Positions 39,101-51,100 of a stretch of DNA of 64,000 bases are shown here, in pieces. This DNA comes from Aurelia coerulea (taxonomy: Eukaryota > Cnidaria > Scyphozoa > Semaeostomeae > Ulmaridae): the NCBI GenBank assembly GCA_039566865.1, contig CM076953.1:5332001-5396000 (forward strand), in the 5' to 3' direction. The notes beneath the pieces were generated by a model that made no database searches, was not told where the DNA came from, and was given only the letters and a program-made list of their open reading frames with translations. Position 1 is the stretch's first letter, and each line of letters opens with the position of its first letter. Made by a program: the position numbers and the translations under genes.

Positions 39101-42100
39101 AAGTATAATGTGTCTGACCACCGTCCTAAAATCGCTTAACATTTGGGGAAAGTGCACCCAATTTAAACCAAATAAATTCTGTTATCTAAGTTGAAGTGTT
39201 ACCTGCACAAATGAACTCAGTTATAAGGAGTCTAATGAACAGGTAAAAAACTACATGCTTGCTTGCTTGCAAAAGCTTTAACTTTTTCTACTCATCTTTT
39301 TCTGACGAGAAAAGGCGCAGTCACGGGGTCATCACCATGGATGAGAGCCAAAGCACCAAGTTAATTTTCAAAACAACAATACATTAAAAGCTCAAAGTAG
39401 CTCATTGGTGTAAAGTGTTAGTCTCCTTGGTAACATATTATGAAAAAATTTCCTAGAATATGTTTAATTTGTACTATGATAGTCTTTAATACTTAGGGTC
39501 AACGTATGTTGTCTTGGATGCAATGTATATTTTTAAGGCATGCCATAAGGGACCTAGTCAGTCTTGACACTAATATTTCTGCCACGGGGGGGGGGGGGAG
39601 TTTTTGAAAAATGTTGGGTGGGGTCTGCCGCGCGAGCATATTCAAAGTCGTACCGTTGGCTAGACTAACTTTTTCAAAATTGGTATCCTAGGCTAGACTT
39701 TTCTCTACAAAAGTGATACCCTTGGCTACGCTAATATTGAAAAACAATACCCTTCCATTTCAAAGCCATTCGAGTCAGCAGATATCTCAAAATTGATGGT
39801 TGGAACTCGGAAATTTCAAAGCTCGATTCGTTTCGCCAAAGTTCATTATCAACGAATATGGGCTGTCAGCATGAAAACCCTTGCCAAGACTACTTTAGCT
39901 GAAATCATGGTCGTTCGCTAGACCAATATTGTCAGACTTGATACCCTTGGCTAGACCGTAACTAGACCAAAACTGCAAAAAAACATCCCTTGTCAAGACT
40001 AGGTGTCCGAAAAAGTATAGCCCTGCTCGTGGCACATCCCCAGGTACCTTCACTGTGGAAGAACCCCCTTTCCCTCCCCTTGATTTCTACCCTATTTATA
40101 TTCAGCAAAGTACAATTATCCTGGCGATTCCATCTATGTTTATTCAAACTTTTAAGAAGATAAGTGACAACAGACAAATTGATTCTTTCTCTTAATACTA
40201 GATAGCAGATGATTATGCATTCGCCAGTTCAGCGGTAAAGGCTATGATGAGTTCCTGTGAGGACGTACTGCTGTCAAATATCAGCTATTGGAAGGCCGAT
40301 TCCACAGGCAATGGCACCCTTGCACCACCAGTAGAAATAATGGAAATACAATGTCCTGGTCTTTGTAGTGGACGTGGTAAATGTGTGAATTCAACATGTT
40401 TATGTGATTCAGGGTTTACGTCAGATGACTGCTCTATCAACATGACAAAAGGAGCTACTTTTAAAGCAATACCTAATAGTGGCCTGTGTGATATTCGAAA
40501 AAGAAGCGATTGCTTAAAAATAAGAGCAACTGGCAGTGATTTCATTGATTCAAAGAATCTGACTTGTCGTGTTAATGAAGTTGAGGTAGTTCTGTTTATT
40601 TTCATATTGTTTTTGCAGATTTGAATTGACTTTTATCATGCTTTCTAAATTAGTCAAGTGAGTGAATATGGTGAGCCACTTTAAGTGCAAAGCATGCTCA
40701 ACGTAGACCTGCGCCAAGTCCATATCGACAACTGTACTATCTGATTTTTGAAGAAATTGACTTGTGCAGGTCTATGCTCAAGGCAATTGACTCAAGGTGA
40801 ATCTGCACTTATATTGGTTCAACAAGGACAGATTTTGTAACACAATAGCATGAGATGCTTTTTTGACACCTAAGTTCAAAGCGATTAGCGACTGCAGACA
40901 AAAGAAAATTCTCTCAACCATAAATTCAAAACAAACCAAGCTGCAAAAGTTTCTCTGAACCCCAAGTGGCTAGCGCGCTCGTCGTGCATTCCAGAAATTG
41001 TTTTCAAGAGCAAACATGAGCATAGATCCAAAGAAAAAGGATATATCTACACATCTACCGCGGGAATTTTATTTCTTTGGTTCAGAAGCCGAGCAGTAAG
41101 TGTTTTCATTACACCCAAAAAAGATAAGAGAATCGAATCGCTTCCCAATCGGCTTCTGAACCAAACAAATTAAATGCCCTAGGCAGATGTGTAGATATAT
41201 CCTTCATCTTGCGATTTATGCTCATGTTTGCTCTTATAAACAATTTCTGGAGTGCACAACGAACGAGCTAGCTACCTGGGTTTCAGAGAAAATTTGCAGA
41301 TTTGCTTGTTTTGAATTATTGGTTGAGAGAATTTTCTTTGTCTACGATCGCTAATTGCTTTGAATTCGTTGTCAATCAAATCAACTCGTGCTGTTGTCTT
41401 ACCAAATCTGTCCTTGTTTATTGGTTCACAACTACAAGGCGTAATAGACGATTGGCGATTCACAATAGACGGTGGATTTATAAGCTTTCAGCCTTGCACA
41501 AACTACTTAATGACGCATTTCTCGCCGTCTCTTTCTAGATATCTGGAACCTCGTGGAATGTTACGGGGAAAATCAAGTCCACCAATGGATACCTACTCAG
41601 TTTTGCTGAAATGATGTGTGAGATGAGTACTAATCCCGTAAAATCTTCCAGAGATCCACGCTATTGGATCGGGAGGCCATTTGCTGGCTACATGGTAGAA
41701 GTGTCAAATGATGGAATTCACTATAGCCAGCAGTCTCATTTGTACAGAATTTATGACTCAAGATGTATCAAATGCAATCTCAATGGCACATGTCAACATA
41801 AGGTATCGTATCATATACGTTGCCGGGTGAGTCAATAAAAAGGCCCGGCGTTTGAAAAAATGCTGCTCCCTCAACATCAAAGCAATAATATTGAGAACTG
41901 TCTTGTTTTATTCCCGATATGTCCAATTAGGCTCAGTAATTTACCCGGCTTTAATTCGCCATTCCTTCCTATTTTTCAAGAGAGATTTTCTCCTGAAATC
42001 CCCTTTCGAATACCTACAAAAATAAAAGAAAATGACGAACAAAATTTGCCTTTGTTTTCCTTCCTAGCAATAATGACACTCACATATATTGATGCATTTT

Positions 42101-45100
42101 GTCATCTTGGGAGAATTCGAAAAGGAAATTTGATCAAATGTTTGATAGTCAATTTTTGATAATTTTTTGAATGGGAGTACTTTCTTTTGGGATACCATGT
42201 AGGTGAGTAGACTTATGACTTGTTGTCCCTTGTTTCCCTGCGTTCTTTGATTTGCAGATATCACTTGCTCAATTGGGACTCATACCATTACTCTTATAAA
42301 TTTGGCCTCCTGTTTCAAAATAGCCTAAACTAGCGGGAGTTCTCGTACACTCAATGAAATTTCTTCAAAGTCTGGTTTAAAGAGCTTCGGCATTGAAAAG
42401 CAAACTTTTAGTACAAAGAATAATGTTTTCCTGACCTAATAATCGCAAAATACATACCTTTCAAGCACTAATCTTTCTCTGTAGAAACAAAATAGATCCA
42501 TCCCAGCTACGAGAACTTTAGGCCGTATCAACCGTTTTTGTATGCAACAACAATTGTCTAAATAGCGCCTCCTTATTGGTTGAAAACTAAATTCTAGCAA
42601 TTTGATTGGTAAATACGAAGCCACTCCATATGGGGCCTAAAGGGGGCCCACTCTATAAGAGTAATTGTATGAGTCCCTATGACCAAGTGATCTCAGCAAA
42701 TCAAAGAACGCAGGGAAATAAGGGACGAAAATTCAGTAGGTGAGTTGAATTTCTATACATTTCAGAATGATAGCTGTTTAATCAATGGATTCTGTTTTGG
42801 AAGTGGAGAAGATAATCCCTACGTGGCTTGGCAGAGATGCATACCATCTAAAAATAGGACCGCTTTCACTGAAGGTATTCCAGACGAACAAGGACAGATA
42901 ATTTAGCAATAGGATCCGCTACTTTTTATTGACACCTAGATACAAAGCGATTCGTGATTGCAGACAAAGAGAATTACATGCCCGGTTGGTCAAGTCATAA
43001 ACAAAAACAAAGCAAGCCGCAAAAGTTGCCGTGAAACCCAGGTAGCTAGCTTGCTCGTTGTCTATTCCAGAATTGGTTTTTAAGATCAAACATGAGCACA
43101 TATCGAAAGAAGAAGGATACATCTAAATATACGTCTCAGTCATTCTATTTGCATTTGGCGCAGAAGCCAATCGGGAGGCTATCCAATTCCCACACTTTTT
43201 TGGTGTAATCAAAACACTTACCGCTAAGCTTTCGTACCAAGCAAACAAATTGCCCGAGGCAGAAGTGTAGATATATCCTTCTTTTTTCGATATGTGCTCA
43301 TGTTGGCTCTTAAAAACCATCCCTGGAATGCACAACGAGCATAGCTACCTGGGTTTCATGGCAACTTTCTGCAATTCTGTAATTTTGCTACTTTTCTTCG
43401 TGAAAATGGTGATTCGAGAATTTTTGCGGTTTTGACCAGGTCAGTCCCAATAAATTGGCTTCTCCCATCATTTGTCAAATTATTTAAATTAAACTTTACT
43501 AGCAGTAGTACAATTGGTAGCTGCAAAAGGTCATAAAGTCTAATTACCACTTCTTCATTGCAGAGTCATAAGGAAAAATCCGCTAGGGCTAATTTGCCCC
43601 CTTCCCCATCAAAATAGGGTTAGCTTTGACGTTAGATTTGACACATAATGACATTAGAAATGCATTGGAGATCATGTTGAAAAGGGAAAATGTTGAAATT
43701 AGTTTTTTCTGTACAATGCAGATTTCAATGAGTGTGCTCATGGTGCCCACAATTGCCATGCGAATGCGACATGTTCAAACACTTTTGGGTCATTCTATTG
43801 CACATGCAATACTGGATACAGTGGAAACGGGAGTATCTGTACAGGTAAGAGTAAATAGATCGTTTAAAATTGTCTTTTTATCTCTTTTCTCAATGATCTA
43901 AATCTGTTTAAAGATGATAACATGGTTAGCATAGGGCTCAAAGCTTTAAAAAGTTTGTTGTAAAATTCTATCACATTTTCCTTGGAATCAAATTACATGA
44001 AAGGAACTTAGGATACTTTGCTGCAAATCTGCCGTGGCAATTTATTGATATCTCGAGTAATTTCAAAGGGGTGGCATTTATTATATTTGAGGTTGTGACG
44101 TCATCAAATTTCTAAATCCTAAACCAGAAAAGCTACAGAATTTTGCTTGCCACCATAATGTAGACCTCTATAAACTATGGTTTTCTTGAAGATTGTATCA
44201 TTTTGCCTCTCTATTGGCGTAGGATCTACGATGATTTGGAATTTTTCGAAAATAATCAAAAAGCCACCATTTGAAATTAATAAAGATATCAATAAATTGC
44301 TACGGCAGATTTACAGCAAAGTGCCCCAAGTTTCTTTCATGCCATCCCATTCAAAGAAAAATGTAATAGAATTGTACACCCACCTTTTTAAAGATTTGAA
44401 AGATTTGAGCCCTATGCTAACATGGTTGTCTCCATCACTTGAAGGTAATGTGTCCATGTCATGTAAGTACAGTGAACAATGTGTCCATGTAAGGACAGTG
44501 ACTTCGCTATTTGCACGTGATATTTCATGTGATCACTCAACCATGAAGCTCAAAAGGTAGCCAGCTCTAATATCTTTTCTTATTCATTTATGCACAATAA
44601 CTACAGCTATACGGCTGAAAAACAACAGCAACAAAATGTAATTGAAAATAACAACAACGCAAAAACAGCAACTAAGGCTCAAACAAAAGTAAAGCAAGGT
44701 AGAACTAAGTTATATAAACAGCTTAAAAGAAAACATGAATAAGCGTGCAATGTTAATTCTAAGACTACTAGTTGCTTTAACTTCCTCTTATCATCTTTAA
44801 AGAAGCAAATATCATTCCTCATCTTCACAAATGAAAATGTACCAGACTTGGTTTAATATAGAATGATTTCTGATTGTTTGGAAATTTGCTATATAATCTG
44901 TCGAATAATTTCTCCTGGCAAAAGAGTAGAGAAATTCTGTTTCAGGTTATGCATGCCCTGCTCGCATGTTAATCAATTAATCATTAATAATTTAATTAAT
45001 CAATTAATCAATTTGAGGCTTGGAATTTGCTAAATTGCAACGCTTATTTCAGATAACGATGAGTGCATTCTTGGAACAGACAATTGTCATTCGAATGGAA

Positions 45101-48100
45101 CATGCTGGAATACCAATGGATCTTATACATGTGCTTGCAAAGTTGGATACTCTGGAAACGGAGTAGAATGTTCAGGTAAGGGGAAATATATTCTCATTCA
45201 ATATACCGTTTAATATACTCATTCAATGTACTTTATTTCTAGAAAGCTGCAAAAGATTTCATAAACTCTCGAGGGTCCACCTCTCCCCTCCATTTGTTTG
45301 TCGGCCATGTTCTGATTGATCTTCCTCGCCATCTTCTTGTTCTCAACTTGCCCTGTATCAATTTTGTAACTTTCACATGTTGATTTTGAGTGATTGCCCA
45401 CCGGCAATAACGTACCGTTGATGTGGCGTATATTATGATCAAAATTGTATTCTTACTCACGTTATTGATTCACTTGTACGGGATGTTGATAGAAACTTGA
45501 TAATGTTACCTTTCCTTCGTTTTTCCCGTCACGCACAATTTCGATTGCGCGCTTCAAATTGTTAAACAATTCATTGAAATTGATGCAAGATTGATGATTC
45601 ACTGTACTGTTCAGCAAACACCGATACATAGTTTTGGGACCCCTTTAGGACACCCGATGTATGGAGCATAGCTTCCAAATCTTTAACTCCGCGTAAGAAG
45701 GTGGGTGTAAAATTCTGTGATCTATTTCTTCTGTTTGAGTGGCTTGAAGCAAACTTTAGTTACTTGTCTTTAATTCTACCGTTGGACATTTCAGAAGTTC
45801 TGAATATTTTTCGAAATTTCAGCGTACGTTACATTTCAACTCATTTGAAGGTATGACGTCATCAAATTTCTAAATCATAAACCAGAAAAGTGACAGACTT
45901 TTGCTTGATACCATATTGTAGATATCCATAAACTATGGTTTTCTTCGAAATTATTTCATGTTGTTTCAAACAGTTTAGAAATTACGATGGTTTTAAGTTT
46001 TTTTGAAATTTTTTCTTGAACTCTTGAAAAAGTAGAAAAACACTCTAATTTTGAAAATATTGAAGATTTCAGAAAAGTCCAACGGTAGAATTATAGAGAA
46101 ATAGCTGAAGTTTCTTTTAAGTCATTCAGTTCAAAGAAATAAGTAACTGAATTTTACACTGCTGATGTATGGACATATTGCCTTTATAGTACGTGACAAT
46201 TGTTCGGATAGTAATTGCCTTTTTTCCAAGCAAGATGACAAATCATTGCTTGGGTGCAAAATTTTGACAATCACGAAGTGAATAATATTAAATTTCTTTT
46301 ATAGACAATAATGAGTGTATACTTGCAACTCACAATTGTCATAACAATGCAACATGTTTGAATACGAATGGATCATTTACATGCTCATGTAATACTGGCT
46401 ACTCTGGAAATGGGGTGAAATGTGAAGGTAAGAAAGAATTATCGAGCGGGGATGGCTCCGTGGAGCGTGAGTCACTACCGATTTAAAATTGTTGCTTTGG
46501 GTCCCGGCCCTATCGAGCCTGCTACGTAGAGCTGGGAGGGTCGCCAACTCTCTGTAATTCTTGGCTCAAGGAATCCGAAGTGAAAGTCATGTCATATCGA
46601 GAGAAAGAACTAGGACACAGCCTCGATAAGCTTAGATAGTTTGCAGTTTATTCATTGTACAAGGTGCCCTTGTTGCCGAAAGATTGTGACAAAACGGCAA
46701 AAGATTCTTGCCAAATTTCTATATGATGTTGCTTTTCAGATGTTCAAATAAAGTTTGCTACCACCCCCGTAAAAATCTCTTGAAAAATGATGGAGCTATG
46801 ACCTGCAGAAGACGAAAGTTTCCAGATGACTAAAACCAGCCGTCGCATCGGCCATTTGCCTTACTATTTTGCAGTAATAAGTAGCTCCACGCGAGTTAAG
46901 AAATAGCTTCTGTGAGGTCAGAAACATTATCGGAGTTTTCACGAGAGGTATGGCATTGGAGGTTGCTGTTCCTTTTCATGCATGAAGCTATTTATCGCCG
47001 CAAAATAGTGAGATAAAATGCCCGACCGCTTGTTTCAGTCATCAGACAAATTTGATCTTCTGAACGTCATAGCTCCATTATTTTTCAGCGGATTTTTACG
47101 GGAATGGCAGCAAACTTTAATTGAATATCTGAAGAGAAAAATCATCAAAAAGTTTGGCTAGAATCTTTGTCGTTTTGTCGCGATCTTTAGGCAAACGGGG
47201 CACAATTTTTTTGGGACACCCTGTATATGGACTGTGCAGATGCAAGTCTTTGACCCAGGTTAAAGAAGATCTACTTGAAAGATAAATAATGATTCGATTC
47301 TATATTCATCATGCTATTTTACATACAATTTCAGACCCGGGCAAGAATGATAATATTCTTGCACCAGTCCTTCAAACAATAAGGTAAATATCAAATATTA
47401 CATTCGTAGATAACAATGAGTGTATGCTGGCTACCCATAATTGTCATAACAACGCAACTTGTTTGAATGCGAATGGATCATTTACTTGCTCATGTAATGT
47501 TGGATATTCTGGAAATGGATCTTATTGTGAAGGTAAGACAAAGAGTATTTCCAATATGGTGGTTGTGTACAGTAAGTACCAGCAAATAAGAAATGCTGCT
47601 TTCAATTTTAGTATATTGTTTCAAACAATACGTTATTGGTTTTCCATCGTCTTTTCAAAATTCAGCATCTGAGATTCTTAAATGTGTGTTTTTTTACTGT
47701 GGGTGCCTACTGTGCTCATGTGCTAGCAGTATTGAACTCATTTTAGAAGATGTGACTGTAACAATCTGTCTGGCAATATTGAAAACCAGTTGAGAACTCT
47801 TAAGTGTAGGGCAGGGTCCGTACCTACGCAGTGGCTGGCTTTGGTAATCATTGCTTATAACCTTCATAATTTCTAACATGCTTTACCTTGAAATTTGCTA
47901 CTGTTCTGAAAGATTCACCTTTTTCAATGCTCACAACTTCATAAAAATAGAACCAATTTCAGACACGCGCAATAGGATGCATGGATAATTGTCTGAGTGC
48001 ATAAATTTTGAAATATGATGTATAATCTCCATTTACCTGGAGTCCGTCTGCTTTTTTAAAGGCCCACCAGCATCGGCGTAGGGGAAGATAAAATTTGGGG

Positions 48101-51100
48101 GGGCTGCCCGACAAAAAATCCATTGTTTGAGAAAATTTTGCCCGACTTGAGGCGGATTTCCGCCCGATTATGGCTGATTTTTGCAAATTTTTCTGACGTT
48201 GGGGGGGCTGCAGCCCCCCTTTGCCCCCTATCTCCTACGCCTATGCCCACCAGCTAAGTACATCAACAATCATTTTTTAGATTTCATAGTTTGATTGGGT
48301 TAACAGAGTCCTAATTTACTGTTTTTTATCATACCGGGTGAGTAAATAAAAAGAATCCCTGTTTGAAAAATCACCTTTTCCTGAATATGAAGATGATGAT
48401 ATTGGGAAATATACCATTTAACATGTTCAAATAGACCTCAACATTTACCTGACCGAAGTCGGCCACTCCATTCTGAAATCATAAGAGGAATTTCTCCAGG
48501 AAGCCCTTTCGGGAATCTTCAAGACAGGCTCAAAACAACGACAAAAATTTCCGAAGCTTTCTGCCTTATCTCAATGAGTTTAACACATTCTAACATGTTT
48601 TATCCTCTTGGGAAGATGAAATCATCCGGAATAATGTTGTTTTGCCCACAGGGATGACATTTTCATCTCCCAAAGGGATTACATGTGCCAAATCATGTAA
48701 TGTACAAGTCATTGCTATAGGGCATAGACATACGTGAAATTTGGTCGTGATTTTAGGCAGTTTTTGGAAGTTTCTTGGAGAGGCTTCCTCGAGAAAATCT
48801 CTTATAATTTTAGAACGGAGTGGCCGATTTCAGGCAGGTAAAATTTAGAATATATTTTAACATATTCACTATTGGATGACATATTTGCCAACATTATTGT
48901 CTTGATATCGAGGGATCTGTGGTCTTTCGAGCGAGGATTCTTTTTGTACTCACCCGGTAGATTGTAATCAATGTTTTTATCGGAGGGCCCCTTGAAAACC
49001 AGCCTATACTGAGGGCAGCCCTCCTTGAAAGATTTAAATATGATATAAGAAATTCATATTTCATATTCAACATAGATGGAAAATGTGAAATAGAAGTATG
49101 GAATCTGATATTCAAATAACAAATAGATTATAGAATAATAGATAATGAATGATGGAGAATGAGTAAATAAATGAATGATAATAGTAATGAAATTGGTAAA
49201 AATGATAAATGAATGATGAATAGTAGGTAATAAATAGCTAAGAAATTATAAGCTTTGAAACATTTAAAAATGTTTCTACTCGTAGGACAAAAATCCATCT
49301 GACTACACGGTGTCCCAAAACATGTGCCCCGTTTGCCTGAAGGTTGCGACAGAATGGCAAAAGGCTCTCGCAAAACTTTTTGGCTTCGTGGATGGAAAAT
49401 GAAATAGCAGCCTCCAGTTTCATAGCTCTCGTGAAAATTTCGATAATCCTCCGAGAGTTCCACTACAGAAATCAATTCTTACCTTACGTGAAGATAATTA
49501 TCACTGCAAAATAGTAACACAAAATGGCCCACCGCTGGTTTCAGTCGTCAGGCAAATTTGGTCTTCTGAAGGTCATGAATCCATCATTTTTCAACACATT
49601 TTTACAGGTATGGCAGGAAACTTTATTTGAACATCTGAAGAGCAACATCATATAAATTTTTGGCGAGAATCTTTCCCTGTTTCGTCTAGTCTGCTGTGCG
49701 ACCTCTATCTACGGGGGAGGAAAAATTGAAGGGAAAGGAAATTTCCTTTCCCTTCAATTTTTCCTCCCCCGTGTAGGTCGCACCGCAGACTATGTTTCGT
49801 CGCAATCTTCAGGCAAACGGGGAACAATTGCTTTGGGACACACTCTAGACGTGTGAAATATCCAAAAATATGTTTACTTTCGTTCTCAGATAATAATGAA
49901 TGCGTTCTTGCCACTCATGATTGTCACATCAATGCAACATGTTTGAATACGAATGGATCATTTGCTTGCTCATGTAATGCAGCATATGCTGGAAATGGTG
50001 TTGATTGTCTAGGTAAGGCACTGTAAGGTTCCTTGTTTAAAATACCACCCGAAAGAAACTTTTAGGTTCATGACAAATAATTAGTCCCCACACACACAAA
50101 AACTTTTGAGGCTTACACCAAAAATAAACTTTCTTGTATTTTAACTGACAATATTAGGTCCTGGTCTGATGGCCAGGAGGGGCCATTCCACTCCCAGGAT
50201 TTCGCTTCATGCAGGGTTCATAAGGAATTGCTACCAAGGTACCCTAGATCTAACAGATTTTTACCCAAATTTAGCTGATGGTCTTGATAATTATTGAAAA
50301 CATACACCTATGGCTAATCTGTTTATAAATAGTTCCATCGTGATGTAACATATTTTCCAAGACTTTCCAGAAATGAGATTAGAAACTTATGAAACTTTCA
50401 GCCTTTGAAATTAAAAGAATCTAATCAATAGTTTAGGCTAAGATGTGTAAAAGTTGTTTCTTAAATGCGGGGCTTTACTGTGCAAGAAAATTTAGATCTA
50501 CGTATCAGATACTCTGATCAATCAAGCATCGATTAGTTGGCCTTGAAATTAATTAAAAGTTAAAAAAGATAATGGCACAGAGGGGAATGAATTATTACAG
50601 AGGGGGCATGATAAAGAGGGGGCTAATTAAAGCTTTTAAAATAATATTCACATATGATCGTACGTATAGTAATCAATTACTTACTTAGGACATTGAGATA
50701 ATGAGAGTTTCTTTGACTTTATGACTTTTATCATCAATTCTCATAAATTTCATAGCTTCTTTTTTCCTTCAAATTATTTCAGAAAAAAATTGGTGCACAC
50801 TTGGGACTCATAATTGTCACATCAATGCGACTTGTTCAAAGTTACACGAATCATTCACTTGTGCCTGTAATGATGGCTACACTGGAAACGGAGTTTTATG
50901 TGCAGGTAAATAGAGTCTTTTCTTCAAATTTTGGATAGCAGCTCACTAATGGTGGGGCCAGTGACTCACATATCCGGAGAAGCAGCACCTACTCTGCTCT
51001 CCAATCTCCAATCGACACCCAGGACCGTCGAGAGGGGGGGTTGGAGGGGGTAAAAGGTCCGGGGCCCGGGCCTCGAAGGGGCCCGTAAAAATATCGTTCG

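Noticed and set aside
41360..41614. ORF upstream of exon 14 as extra coding sequence
   Set aside because: It starts inside a MITE and reads a different frame from exon 14, which has its own good acceptor at 41538.
46433..46650. Possible SINE after EGF exon 3 (GGGTCCCGGCCC region)
   Set aside because: No convincing A-box and B-box pair or tail was found, and no second copy lies in the window.
47335..47383. Possible extra exon between EGF exons 3 and 4 (CAG acceptor, GTAAAT donor)
   Set aside because: It is 49 nt and would leave phase 2, while all neighbours need phase 1. No EGF cysteine pattern is present.
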